A stretch of 64,000 nucleotides of DNA. Source: VXNE01 sp965261535 (GTDB lineage: Bacteria > Pseudomonadota > Gammaproteobacteria > Pseudomonadales > Azotimanducaceae). Numbering within the stretch: position 1 is the stretch's first letter; each line of letters begins with the position of its first letter. This document shows positions 24,888 to 33,472 of this stretch, one piece after another. The position numbers were made by a program, and so were the translations under genes. The notes under the pieces were generated by a model, which was given only the letters and a program-made list of their open reading frames with translations, searched no databases and was not told where the DNA came from. The stretch covers positions 3,658,001-3,722,000 of the forward strand of contig OZ253469.1 of the NCBI GenBank assembly GCA_965261535.1, read 5' to 3'.

Positions 24888-25856
24888 TCAAGCCGTTCGG
24901 CGAGCCGGATGCCAGAGCATCGTGCGGATCTCGCCGAACTCGCGGGGCAGTTTTGCCCAGGCCTCGCCGCCGTCGTCGCTGCGGTACATCTGACCGAGGT
25001 TGGTGCACAGGAACAGCAGGTTCGCGTCTGCATCGTTCGTCGCCACCATCCAGGGGGTCGAGTTGGTCGGCGGCAAATGCGCGTCCTCCCAGGTTTCGCC
25101 CCAATCGCGACTTCGCCAAAGCGTGCCCTGGGAGCCCGGAGGTCCGTCGCCGTTGCAAAGGAACACGGTGCCGTCGAGATCGGCGCGCGGTTTCATCCCC
25201 CGGGTGTACTGCCACGGCGAGTCGAGCGCCTGAAAGTGCCAGCTCGCGCCCTCATCGGTTGATTTGTAGAGGCCGCGGGCAGTCGCTGCGAGGAGCTTGC
25301 GCGAGCCATTGTCGCCAACAATGGCGATGTCGTGGATGTCCGGGAAATCGAACCCGTTTTCCAGGCGCTCCCAGGTCCTTCCGCCGTCCGTGCTGCGATG
25401 TACGGCGTCGATTTCAGCGCTTGCCCAGATCGTGTCTTCATCGAACGGATCGAACCTGATGCGCGTGATACGCGGTCTTCCGATCAGGCACTCCTCGACC
25501 AGTTGGACGGGAAGCTCGCGCCAGGTCGCTCCGCTATCGTCGGATCGAAAAAGGGCGCCCGGATGGGTGCCGATGATCAGGACCTTCGGATCGCTCGGAG
25601 ATTGGGCGATTGCCCAGATGCACATGTCGTCCGCAGGAGACGGGACAATTTCCGCGCGACCATCCGGACCTTGCCGCAGGACGCCCCGGTCGGAGCCCGC
25701 CCAGACGACATCCGGTTCAACCGGGTGGCTCGACATCGACCAGATCCTGCACTCGGCGTAGATACCGCGGAATGCGCGGTGCCACGTCTCTCCGAGATCA
25801 TCGCTGCCCCAGACGCCCCAGCCGACAGTACCGGCGTACACCTTGGTGTCCATCAT
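24888..25856 (-). CDS. BNR/Asp-box repeat beta-propeller protein
   Basis: The 322-residue protein is built of repeated beta-propeller blades with Asp-box motifs: SDDLGETWHR, SDDSGATWRE, STDGGRTWER, STDEGASWHF, SRDWGETWED and SDDGGEAWAK. These recur every ~40-50 residues. Similar proteins include sialidase-like and sortilin/VPS10-like propellers and photosystem assembly factors of the YCF48 type. No signal peptide or catalytic Arg triad is evident, so a cytosolic binding or scaffold role is more likely than sialidase (inference). The start is one of two adjacent ATGs. It is divergent from the enoyl-CoA hydratase gene. Confidence 0.83.
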   Translation of the reverse strand: MMDTKVYAGTVGWGVWGSDDLGETWHRAFRGIYAECRIWSMSSHPVEPDVVWAGSDRGVLRQGPDGRAEIVPSPADDMCIWAIAQSPSDPKVLIIGTHPGALFRSDDSGATWRELPVQLVEECLIGRPRITRIRFDPFDEDTIWASAEIDAVHRSTDGGRTWERLENGFDFPDIHDIAIVGDNGSRKLLAATARGLYKSTDEGASWHFQALDSPWQYTRGMKPRADLDGTVFLCNGDGPPGSQGTLWRSRDWGETWEDAHLPPTNSTPWMVATNDADANLLFLCTNLGQMYRSDDGGEAWAKLPREFGEIRTMLWHPARRTA

Positions 25857-25949
25857 CCCTCCCTCCCGATCGTGCCCCGTGTCGAGGGCCGAAGTGACAT
25901 AAACTTGCTGAACACGAAACTAACCTATCGAAACAGAGAGGGGAACCAA

Positions 25950-26831
25950 GTGGCTGACTTTGAGTACATTTACATAGACCGGCTCGGCACCGACGGCCGT
26001 GTCGCGCGCATCACGCTGAACCGGCCGGAGAAGCTGAACGCGCTGTCGCAGGAGTTGATGTTCGAATTCAACGAAGCGCTGCACGACCTCGAAGCGGACA
26101 GCTCGGCGCGCGTGATCATCGTGCGGGGCGAAGGCCGGGCCTTCAGCGCCGGCTATGACCTGACGCGGGGACGCGGATCCGACGCGGTGGTGCGGCGACA
26201 CCGGCAAATGGACGACAAGGGCCGCCGCCTGTTGATGGGAATCCGTACCGGGATGCAGCAGATCACCGACATCCACATGTACTTCTGGAACATGGCGAAG
26301 ATCACCATCGCGCAGGTGACGGGCTACGCCATCGCCGGCGGCTGCGAACTTGCCATGATGGCCGATCTCGTCGTGGCCGACAATGAGGCCCAGCTCGGGC
26401 ACCCCGGCCTGCGCGGCCTCGGGACGTCGCGCACCGGCGTCATCTGGCCGCTGGTGATCGGCATGCGCAAGGCGAAGGAACTCTACTACACCGGCGAAAA
26501 CGTCACCGGCGCGGAGGCCGCCGAAATCGGCATGATCAACTACGCGTGGCCGAAGGAGAAACTCGAGGAGAACACGCTCGCTCTGGCGGACCGGATCGCT
26601 ATCATGACTGCCGACCAATTGGCCATACTCAAGGTCAACATGAACCGCTTCTACGAGAACATGGGGATCTACTCTTCGGTCAGGAGTTCCACCGATCTCG
26701 ACGCGGCGGGACAATTCACGGAGTTCGGCTACGAGTGGCAGGACAGGATGCGCGAGGAGGGGCTCAAAGGCGCGCTCGCCTGGCGCGACGGTCCATACCG
26801 GGGTACCGACACCTACAAGGACAAGGACTGA
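25950..26831 (+). CDS. Enoyl-CoA hydratase/isomerase family protein
   Basis: The 293-residue crotonase-fold protein shows RVARITLNRPEKLNALS, the first oxyanion-hole segment GRAFSAGYDL and the second, GYAIAGGCELAMMADL, followed by GHPGLRGLG. The C-terminal ~80 residues are longer than in simple hydratases, ending in a Lys/Asp-rich tail. It acts on acyl-CoA thioesters; the exact reaction (hydration, isomerisation or decarboxylation) is not readable. GTG at 25950 has GAGAGGGG upstream. The next gene, a secreted cyclase, begins 4 bp after its stop, so they form an operon. A similar protein is encoded at 55197-56132. Confidence 0.88.
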   Translation: MADFEYIYIDRLGTDGRVARITLNRPEKLNALSQELMFEFNEALHDLEADSSARVIIVRGEGRAFSAGYDLTRGRGSDAVVRRHRQMDDKGRRLLMGIRTGMQQITDIHMYFWNMAKITIAQVTGYAIAGGCELAMMADLVVADNEAQLGHPGLRGLGTSRTGVIWPLVIGMRKAKELYYTGENVTGAEAAEIGMINYAWPKEKLEENTLALADRIAIMTADQLAILKVNMNRFYENMGIYSSVRSSTDLDAAGQFTEFGYEWQDRMREEGLKGALAWRDGPYRGTDTYKDKD

Positions 26832-26835
26832 TTCC

Positions 26836-27792
26836 ATGTACAACGTATCTTCCCGGCGGGCGAGATGCCTGCCACTCCTTGTGTCAGTGCTCGTCGCGAC
26901 GGGCGCGGCTGCCGAGGACGCCTGCGAACCGTCGCGCTGGGGCGCGGACGACGAAATCGGCAACGCCAACTACATCACGGCGGAATCCGTGCTGGCGGCC
27001 TCGAAACTCATCAAGACGGGCAAGACCTATAGCCTGGGCATCACCATCGACGCGTCGACGCCGGCGTTTCCGCCGCGCGGCCTCATGTTGCAGGTGGTGC
27101 AGCCGAATCAGCAGATGGGCCGCGTCGCCTTTCCGAACGCCACCTACAATGACGATGTCTTCCAGGGCTGGTTCGGCATCGGGCCGCAGATAGACGGACT
27201 CGGCCATATCGGGGCGCCCGGCGGCATCTACTACAACTGCAACGACGCCAAGGATTTCGCGTTTCTGACCGGCTTGACCAAGCTCGGCATCGAGAAGATC
27301 CCGCCCATCGTCGCACGCGGAATCGTGCTCGACATGGCGGGATACTTCGGCGTCGAGTACATGGAGGCGGGCAAATTTTTCGGCGTCGATGACGTTCAGG
27401 CGGTGGAGAAGAAGCAGGGAACGCCGGTGCGCGAAGGAGATGTCGTCCTATTCCACACGGGCTGGACGGATGCCAAACTGGCGGCCGATCCCGAAGCGTG
27501 GGTGGCGGCGGAACCGGGTCAGTCCGAGGAGGTCGCGAGCTATCTCGCGAGCAAGAACGTCGTGGCGGTCGGCGCGGACACCTGGGGACTCGATGTCGTA
27601 CCGCCGCCGGATGCGACCCGGCCGTTCCAGGGCCACGTAATCCTCTTGCAGGAGAACGGCATCTACATCCTGGAAACGATGAATACCGGACCGCTGGTGC
27701 GCGACGAGGCCTTCGAGTTCCTGTTCGTCCTGGGCCAGGCAAAGGTTCGGGGCGCCGTGCAGATGATCATCAACCCCGTGGCCATCCGCTAG
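26836..27792 (+). CDS. Exported cyclase-family (kynurenine formamidase-like) hydrolase
   Basis: This 318-residue protein has a signal peptide (LPLLVSVLVATGAAAEDAC) and a cyclase fold. It shows WGADDEIGNANYITAE, the metal-loop equivalent GPQIDGLGHIGAPGG and VLFHTGWTD, and ends with MIINPVAIR. Family members hydrolyse amides or lactones with a metal bound by a HxGTHxDxxxH loop. Here the first His and the Thr-His are replaced (GPQIDGLGH), as in one large subfamily, so the metal site may differ. It forms an operon with the crotonase gene although the products lie in different compartments. Confidence 0.84.
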   Translation: MYNVSSRRARCLPLLVSVLVATGAAAEDACEPSRWGADDEIGNANYITAESVLAASKLIKTGKTYSLGITIDASTPAFPPRGLMLQVVQPNQQMGRVAFPNATYNDDVFQGWFGIGPQIDGLGHIGAPGGIYYNCNDAKDFAFLTGLTKLGIEKIPPIVARGIVLDMAGYFGVEYMEAGKFFGVDDVQAVEKKQGTPVREGDVVLFHTGWTDAKLAADPEAWVAAEPGQSEEVASYLASKNVVAVGADTWGLDVVPPPDATRPFQGHVILLQENGIYILETMNTGPLVRDEAFEFLFVLGQAKVRGAVQMIINPVAIR

Positions 27793-27795
27793 GAA

Positions 27796-27816
27796 GCAAG
27801 CGTCGGTCCCGCTTGC
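27796..27816 (+). terminator. Hairpin after the cyclase gene
   Basis: GCAAGCG (27796-27802) and CGCTTGC (27810-27816) form a perfect 7-bp stem with a 7-base loop just after the stop codon of the cyclase gene. There is no T run, so termination is only suggested by position. Confidence 0.3.
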
Positions 27817-27846
27817 CGACTCCGCATTGCTACGCATGGAGTGTCA

Positions 27847-28305
27847 ATGATCGAGATTCGTCCCGGACGACGAGACGATACGTCGGACATCGTGGATTTC
27901 CAGATGAGAATGGCGCAGGAGACGGAAGGTATTGCGCTGGACCGATCCACTGTGGAAAAAGGCGTAAGCGCGGTTTTCGATGACCCCCGCAAGGGTGGAT
28001 ACTGGATTGCCGAGGTGGATTGCGACACGGTGGGTTGTTTGCTCACTGTCCCCGAGTGGAGCGATTGGCGCAACGCAACGGTGTTGTGGATCCATTCGGT
28101 TTACGTGATTCCCGCAGCGCGGCGACGTGGCCTATTTCGGATGATGTATCGATCGCTGAAGACAATGGTTGAACAGTCTCCCGACATCTATGGACTGAGG
28201 CTCTATGTCGCGCGAGAAAACGTGAGGGCGCAAGCGACCTACAAGGTCATGGGGATGGATAGCGACCGCTACCAAATGTTTGAGTGGATGAGAGCGGGAT
28301 GGTAG
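27847..28305 (+). CDS. GNAT family N-acetyltransferase
   Basis: A 152-residue GNAT fold. IEIRPGRRDDTSDIVDFQMR opens the domain; the acetyl-CoA loop is VYVIPAARRRGLFRMMY, the usual V-x-x-x-x-R-G-x-G/L pattern with one Gly replaced; and LRLYVARENVRAQATYKVMG is the conserved last strand and helix. The substrate is unknown. GTG at 27841 and ATG at 27847 are both possible starts. It stands alone downstream of the cyclase operon. Confidence 0.87.
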   Translation: MIEIRPGRRDDTSDIVDFQMRMAQETEGIALDRSTVEKGVSAVFDDPRKGGYWIAEVDCDTVGCLLTVPEWSDWRNATVLWIHSVYVIPAARRRGLFRMMYRSLKTMVEQSPDIYGLRLYVARENVRAQATYKVMGMDSDRYQMFEWMRAGW

Positions 28306-28471
28306 TGGCCTGCTGCTCCTTCATGACCCTGACGAGATCGTTGATGACTGCGGAATCGATGGGCTCCGACGCCGGCGGAATCAGGCGGTAGCCAAGGGCG
28401 CATCCATCGGTCGATCCGGGCCGGTGCCGCAGCGGTTGCATGCCAGGTATAACCCCGGTCATGCTGTCGCC

Positions 28472-28706
28472 ATGAAGACAGCAATATCGATACGAGACGA
28501 AATCTTCGAGGCTGCCGAGCGTACGGGGCAGCTCGCGCAGTGAACTCTACGCGCGGGCTGTGAAAGAGTTCGTCGCGCGTCATTCTGATCAGCGCGTGAC
28601 CGAAAGACTCAACGCGGTGTACGGTACCGACGAATCTACGTCCGCGCTCGACGGTGGGCTTGAGGCCCTTCAGTTCCACTCTCTGCCCGCAGAGGATTGG
28701 CAGTGA
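28472..28706 (+). pseudogene. MazE-like ribbon-helix-helix antitoxin, frameshifted
   Basis: The frame starts MKTAISIRDEIFEAAERTG and stops at TGA (28541-28543). A second frame overlapping this stop restores the antitoxin sequence: SELYARAVKEFVARHSDQRV, then TERLNAVYG, ending GLEALQFHSLPAEDWQ at 28706. Together they are a ribbon-helix-helix antitoxin of the kind paired with MazF. A small indel just before Ser-Glu-Leu-Tyr, in the middle of the DNA-binding region, separates the frames. The second frame ends in GTGA, overlapping the toxin start. It may be inactive, miscalled in sequencing, or expressed by frameshifting. Confidence 0.8.
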
Positions 28707-29044
28707 GACGCGGTGACATCTGGTGGGCGGAATTGCGCGCGCCAGCGGGTTCCGAACCGGGATTTCGCCGCCCGGTACTGATCATTCGGTCCGATGACTT
28801 TAGTCGAAGCCGGATTCAAACCGTTCTCGCCTTGGCCATCACATCGAACCTGAAATTGCCGGCTGCGCCGGGCAATGTTCCCTTGCCAAGGCGCGGGACA
28901 GGCCTGACAAGCCAATCGGTAATCAACGTGTCGCAGATCGTCACTTTGGACAAGCGGTTCTTTGCCGAGCGGGTAGGCCGCGCTTCCGATGTCGTGCTCG
29001 GCCGGGTGGAAGAGGGTCTGCGCCTCGCCCTCGGTCTTCGGTGA
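28703..29044 (+). CDS. mazF: MazF/PemK-family endoribonuclease toxin
   Basis: The 113-residue protein begins VRRGDIWWAELRAPAGSEPG, then FRRPVLIIRSDDFSRSRIQT, and includes LTSQSVINVSQIVTLDK. These are the MazF/PemK fold landmarks with the catalytic Arg and Ser/Thr residues. It should cleave single-stranded mRNA at short motifs and inhibit growth. All expected segments are intact. GTG at 28703 overlaps the stop of the antitoxin frame in GTGA, so translation is normally coupled to that of the frameshifted antitoxin. Confidence 0.9.
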   Translation: MRRGDIWWAELRAPAGSEPGFRRPVLIIRSDDFSRSRIQTVLALAITSNLKLPAAPGNVPLPRRGTGLTSQSVINVSQIVTLDKRFFAERVGRASDVVLGRVEEGLRLALGLR

Positions 29045-29236
29045 TGCCCCTATGGGAGTCAATCCCGAACCCGCGGATCAGCTAGCCGCGCGGCAATTGG
29101 TTCGGGCTCTGCGCTACCTCCCGGATCGCATGGCCTGACCCGACTTCAGGAACTCAAGGTCGTCTTGACGTTTCGTTGAGCGGTGGACGGCGAGACCGGT
29201 GCCATGACGTGGATTGGGAGGGGCCCACACGTCACG

Positions 29237-31168
29237 ATGGCGAATTGGAGCACACGGATCGTGTATCGCAGTCCTGAATCCCGCCGCAACCGACTCCGTG
29301 GATTACTCGGCTGGATGCTTGCCGCCGCCAGCTCCTGGGCGATGCCCGCCGTTGGCGAGGAACCTTGCGCCAATCCCCGCTACGCGCACGGGATCTCCCA
29401 CTTGCTGCCGCTCCAGTACGACAGCGATTTCACGCACTTCGCGTACACCAATCCCGATGCGCCCAAGGCTGGCGAAGTGCGCGTCGCAGTACTGGGCACG
29501 TTCGACAACTACAACGGCATTATCGAGAAAGGCCGTCTTGCCGCTGGCTACGACGCGACGGGGGGACTGGTCTACGACCGACTCCTGGAACCCGCCATCG
29601 ACGAACCCGTGAGTTACTACGGTCGATTGGCCGAGGGCGTCGTCGTGGGTCCGGATGTCGCATGGGCCGCATTCAGGCTTCGGGCGGACGCGACCTGGCG
29701 CGACGGCGCGCCGGTCACCGTGGAAGACGTGCTGTTCACTTACGAGGCGATGCAAGAGCACGGTTCGGTCGCGCTGCGCACGGCGCTCGCCGACCTCGAT
29801 CATGTGTTTGCATTCGGCGATGGCGAGTTGTGCTTCGTGCGCAAGCGGGGCGCGGAAATCAATCCCACGTTCCCGTTCACATTGAGTTCCTTCAGCATCT
29901 TGCCGAAACACTACTGGTCCGACCGGGACATCGAAAAGACCACCGTCCAGGCGCCCCTGGGCAGCGGGCCGTACCGATTGTCGCGCGCCGAAATCGGGCG
30001 CCTGCTGGTGTACGAAAGGCACGAGAACTACTGGGGGCGGGACATTCCGGTCAACAGGGGTAGATACAACTTTCAGCGCGTGAAGTTCGACCACTTCGCC
30101 GACGAGCAGGTCATGATCGAGGCCCACAAGGGCAATGTCATCGACATCCGCCAGGAGGGCGTATCCAAGAACTGGGCGACGCAATACAACTTTCCGGCCG
30201 TGAAGGCTGGCCTTTTCAGGCGCGAGTTGAGGCCGCTGGCGCGGGTCGAGGGCTTGTGGTGGCCGATATTCTGGAATGTCGACCAACCGCACCTGCGGGA
30301 CGTGCGCATCCGCGAAGCGCTCTGGCTATTGTTCGACTTCGCATGGACCAATCGCGTCCTTTTCTACGGCTTCTACAAGCCGGGCGTGAGTTTCTTTCAG
30401 AACTCGCCGATGGCGCATCGCGGGCTGCCGAGCGAGAAGGAGCTTGCGCTGCTCGAGCCTTGGCGCGACCAGCTGCCGCCGCGCGTGTTTACCGAGGAAT
30501 TCAGGCAACCTTCGAGTGACGGCTTCGGCCAGGAGCGGCAGAATATCAAGCGCGCCCTCGCGTTGTTCGAAGAGGCCGGTTGGCGGGTCCAGGATGGAAC
30601 CATGCGCAATATCGAAACGGGCGAACCGTTTACCCTCGATTTCATCGGCGTGTCCTACTATTCGATACGCCAGAACCTGTCTCTCATAGGGAATCTGGAC
30701 CGTATTGGCGTCGAGACGACGGGTGTGTCACCCGAGGTGTCGCAATGGCTCTATCGCAGCCGGACCGGCAAGTTCGACGGCAACTCCGTACGCCTCGGTC
30801 CAACCTTTACGCCAGGATTGCAGCTTCGCAACTGGTTCGGCAGCGCCGCGGCCGACTTCGACTACGGTCAGAACTGGGCTCGCGTGCGCAACCCGGTCGT
30901 GGACAGTCTGGTCCAGTCGATTATCGTGGCGGATACGGCGGAAGATCTCTATGCGGCGACCCGCGCGCTGGACAGGATTCTGCTGTGGAACTTCTATTTC
31001 ATTCCGGTGGGCTCGCAGCCGGGCTTCCGCCTCGTCTACTGGGACAAGTTTTCAGAGGTGCGCAACGATGCGCTGACGCGGGTTCCCTACCTCGACGCGT
31101 GGTGGTGGGATGAGGCAAAGGCCCGGCGCGTGGAAGGGGGACTCGCGGAGTTGGCAGCCGGCGGATAG
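29237..31168 (+). CDS. YejA-like periplasmic peptide-binding protein (SBP family 5)
   Basis: The ~643-residue protein has a signal peptide (LLGWMLAAASSWAMPAVGEE) and the family 5 solute-binding fold. It shows HGISHLLPLQYDSDFTHFAY, RADATWRDGAPVTVEDVLFT, LGSGPYRLSRAEIGRLLVYE and RVPYLDAWWWDEAK near the end, typical of YejA. Such proteins deliver peptides or microcin-like compounds to a YejBEF-type importer. No permease or ATPase gene is beside it, so it is an orphan receptor here. Alternative starts are 29183 and 29204. It is convergent with the Coq4-like gene. Confidence 0.86.
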   Translation: MANWSTRIVYRSPESRRNRLRGLLGWMLAAASSWAMPAVGEEPCANPRYAHGISHLLPLQYDSDFTHFAYTNPDAPKAGEVRVAVLGTFDNYNGIIEKGRLAAGYDATGGLVYDRLLEPAIDEPVSYYGRLAEGVVVGPDVAWAAFRLRADATWRDGAPVTVEDVLFTYEAMQEHGSVALRTALADLDHVFAFGDGELCFVRKRGAEINPTFPFTLSSFSILPKHYWSDRDIEKTTVQAPLGSGPYRLSRAEIGRLLVYERHENYWGRDIPVNRGRYNFQRVKFDHFADEQVMIEAHKGNVIDIRQEGVSKNWATQYNFPAVKAGLFRRELRPLARVEGLWWPIFWNVDQPHLRDVRIREALWLLFDFAWTNRVLFYGFYKPGVSFFQNSPMAHRGLPSEKELALLEPWRDQLPPRVFTEEFRQPSSDGFGQERQNIKRALALFEEAGWRVQDGTMRNIETGEPFTLDFIGVSYYSIRQNLSLIGNLDRIGVETTGVSPEVSQWLYRSRTGKFDGNSVRLGPTFTPGLQLRNWFGSAAADFDYGQNWARVRNPVVDSLVQSIIVADTAEDLYAATRALDRILLWNFYFIPVGSQPGFRLVYWDKFSEVRNDALTRVPYLDAWWWDEAKARRVEGGLAELAAGG

Positions 31169-31178
31169 GTCGGTGCGG

Positions 31179-32126
31179 TTAGTCGCGAGGCGGCCCAAAT
31201 ACCTCGAACAGGTTCTTGCTGAAGACGCTGCGAAAGGGGGTTATGCCGTGACGTTCCCTGATCGTATCGACGGAATGAACCCATTCGGACTCCCAGTCGA
31301 TCTTCAGGAAATCCGGTGTCTCTTGCCCGTGCCGCCAACCTTCGGCGATGAGATACAGCAGGATATAAAAGCCGGTCGGCGCCAAGAAGCATGAGATCGT
31401 TGCGAAGCTGGCCAGGATCATGGCGGCATGATTGACTCCGAACTGCGCCAGTTGGAAGCCGCCGTAGGCGATTTGATGCGAGTCGCCGGTGTCGTACCCG
31501 GCAACCATGTTCCATGATCGATGCATCTGCGTGACGCGAGAATTCTGGCGCCGTAGCGATTCCGGCAGGAAACTCAACTGCTGCAGACGCGTGTTCACGA
31601 GTTCCATGCTGTAGCCGTGGCCGACGATCATGTGGTACAGCGTTTTGCCCAGGCTGCCTTCGGGGCATCCGCGCAAGACTGCCGGATCGAGGCCGCTCGG
31701 TATCGGATCCACCAACACCGTGCCGACGCGAGGGTGGTTCTTGACGCACTGCTCGGCAATGGCGATGAAACTGGGGTTCGAGGCAAGCGCCAGGTCGGCT
31801 ACCTGGTTCTCGGCCTTGGAAGGAATAACACCTTTCTTCGAAGCTTCGATCACGGCCCAGTAGGACTCCCAGAAACCCGATTCGAGCGGCGCCTCAGGGA
31901 GGAACTGGGCGATCTCTGGCTGCTCGCCATCGCCCAACCAGACGCTGGCGATGTTGTCGTAGACCGCGCTGACCGCGTCGGGGCAGGAGAAGGCGGTCCA
32001 GGTCATCGCCGCGGCAACCTGGAATTGTCCCTCGGCATAGCCCTTCTTGGCAGCCTCAAGGGAATCGATCAGCGTGTCGCGGCTGACGCGGCACGTCGCC
32101 TGTTCGAATTCGAGAGTTTGATCCAT
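31179..32126 (-). CDS. Coq4-like protein with altered metal motif
   Basis: This 315-residue protein resembles Coq4/ubiquinone-biosynthesis proteins, with LRGCPEGSLGKTLYHMIV, then MHRSWNMVAGYDTGDSHQIA and FQLAQFGVNHAAMILASFAT. In Coq4 the middle segment is HDxxH-x11-E and binds zinc. Here the aligned residues read H-R-S-W-N and a His replaces the Glu, so metal binding is probably lost or changed. The N-terminal ~90 residues are not part of minimal Coq4. It may be a distant paralogue with another role. GAAAG is near the start. It stands alone, convergent with the YejA-like gene. Confidence 0.72.
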   Translation of the reverse strand: MDQTLEFEQATCRVSRDTLIDSLEAAKKGYAEGQFQVAAAMTWTAFSCPDAVSAVYDNIASVWLGDGEQPEIAQFLPEAPLESGFWESYWAVIEASKKGVIPSKAENQVADLALASNPSFIAIAEQCVKNHPRVGTVLVDPIPSGLDPAVLRGCPEGSLGKTLYHMIVGHGYSMELVNTRLQQLSFLPESLRRQNSRVTQMHRSWNMVAGYDTGDSHQIAYGGFQLAQFGVNHAAMILASFATISCFLAPTGFYILLYLIAEGWRHGQETPDFLKIDWESEWVHSVDTIRERHGITPFRSVFSKNLFEVFGPPRD

Positions 32127-32249
32127 TGTTGTTTTTGTCAGTTTCGAAAGGGAACGCCGATCATGGTTCTGTCCCAGAAGCGCTCGGCGCGCGCAATTGT
32201 AGCCTTGCCTTGCGCTACGCCCAAGCGTTGACTGCGCCAGTATTCCCGG

Positions 32250-33155
32250 CTAGTCGAACGCGCTGAGTATCTCTTGCTCGATCTCCGCGTAGATCTCCGG
32301 CTTCTGCCGAATCGACATCAGGCAGAATTCGTCCACGCCGGCGTCGATGAAGGCGCCGCAGCGGTCGATGACGTACTGTGGCGGACCGATCATGGTCCAA
32401 GTGTTGCCTCGGCGAATGCGCTCCGCCTCCTTTTCGTCTCGCACGATGCGCATCGGAACATGCACCGAACGTTTGATCTCCGACGGGTCTCTACCCACGG
32501 TTTCGCAGTGGGATTCGAGGATGCGCCACAGACGTTTCAAGTCCTCGGGACCACAGACCACGTTCATGATGTCGCCGTACATCGCCAATGTCCTGAGCGT
32601 GCGCCTCGGTCCCATGCCGCCGACCATGATGGGTATCTTCCGCTTCGCGCCCCTCGGCGCGAAGGGCGCCTGCTTGAGGGTGTAGTACGCGCCGTCGAAA
32701 TCCACGAAACCGTCGGCTGTAAACAACCTGCTGATGAGTTCGCACGCTTCCTCCAGGCGATCCTGGCGTTCGCGCATGGAGGGGTAGTTCCAGCCGTAAG
32801 CCGAGTGGTCGCGCACATTCCAACCGGCGCCGATGCCGAGGATGGCTCGACCACCGGAGATCTCGTCGATGGTAGCGGCCATCTTCGCAAGGAGGACAGG
32901 GTTGCGATAGGTGTTGCCCGCCACCAAAACGCCGAGTTCAAGGCGGTTCGTTGCGGCGGCCATCCCCGCCAGGAGGGACCAGCCTTCGAGGGTGGGCAGG
33001 AGATCGCTCTCCGCCACGGCGTCGGTGCTATTCGAGGGCGGCACAAAGTGGTCGTAGGTGTAGACGCTGGTCCAGCGCCCGGATTCCATGACCGCAAGTA
33101 CGCGCTTGATTTCTTCCCAGGAAGTCTGGTGGTTAAGGAACTGCGATCCGAACAT
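32250..33155 (-). CDS. LLM-class F420-dependent oxidoreductase
   Basis: This 301-residue TIM-barrel protein of the luciferase-like monooxygenase class starts MFGSQFLNHQTSWEEIKRVL. It contains VYTYDHFVP, NRLELGVLVAGNTYRNPVLL, RAILGIGAGWNVRDHSAYG and IPIMVGGMGPRRTLRTLAMY. Such enzymes use F420 or FMN in hydride transfer; the substrate is unknown. The frame extends upstream into the dispersed repeat at 33245-33341, but that part lacks family similarity. It is one of five LLM proteins in the window. Confidence 0.87.
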   Translation of the reverse strand: MFGSQFLNHQTSWEEIKRVLAVMESGRWTSVYTYDHFVPPSNSTDAVAESDLLPTLEGWSLLAGMAAATNRLELGVLVAGNTYRNPVLLAKMAATIDEISGGRAILGIGAGWNVRDHSAYGWNYPSMRERQDRLEEACELISRLFTADGFVDFDGAYYTLKQAPFAPRGAKRKIPIMVGGMGPRRTLRTLAMYGDIMNVVCGPEDLKRLWRILESHCETVGRDPSEIKRSVHVPMRIVRDEKEAERIRRGNTWTMIGPPQYVIDRCGAFIDAGVDEFCLMSIRQKPEIYAEIEQEILSAFD

Positions 33156-33244
33156 GCATATTGCCCCGGTTTTGGTTGATGAAAAGATGCCAAGGATCGT
33201 GCAATCGGGCTTGGCGTTCCACTTTGGAATGCGCCAAGGCGCTC

Positions 33245-33341
33245 TCTCATGGAACAAAGCCGCCACCAACGCTGGAGGACTCGCAACGTCCGAGTTCCCT
33301 GGGCGTCACGGGCGCGCGGTAATTCAGCGGGCTAAAGGCTT
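33245..33341 (+). repeat. Dispersed intergenic repeat, copy 2
   Basis: This ~97-bp block matches the reverse complement of 4594-4692 almost throughout, with two small indels and about a dozen substitutions by eye. It lies between the divergent LLM oxidoreductase and P450 genes, 90 bp upstream of the former. Copies are 28.6 kb apart and in opposite orientation. A short frame beginning ATGGAACAAAGCCGCCACCA runs through both copies, but it is too short to be called a gene. Confidence 0.8.
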
Positions 33342-33472
33342 CCACCGGCAGAACCGTGCGCGCTGCGCGGCGAGACCTGGTGGCCAGATCAACTCGCTGG
33401 CCGACGCTACTCTGTCAAGTGCAATGTCTCGTCAATGGGTAGACTATTGCAGCGGAGAAACGAGGCTGCCGG

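Noticed and set aside
28247..28462. Minus-strand 71-codon frame with an antitoxin-like segment
   Set aside because: It overlaps the end of the GNAT gene, has no convincing start and only a vague likeness to VapB-type tails.
33270..33472. Extra coding sequence upstream of the LLM oxidoreductase or P450
   Set aside because: Open frames here are contributed by the dispersed repeat and have no similarity to either family.
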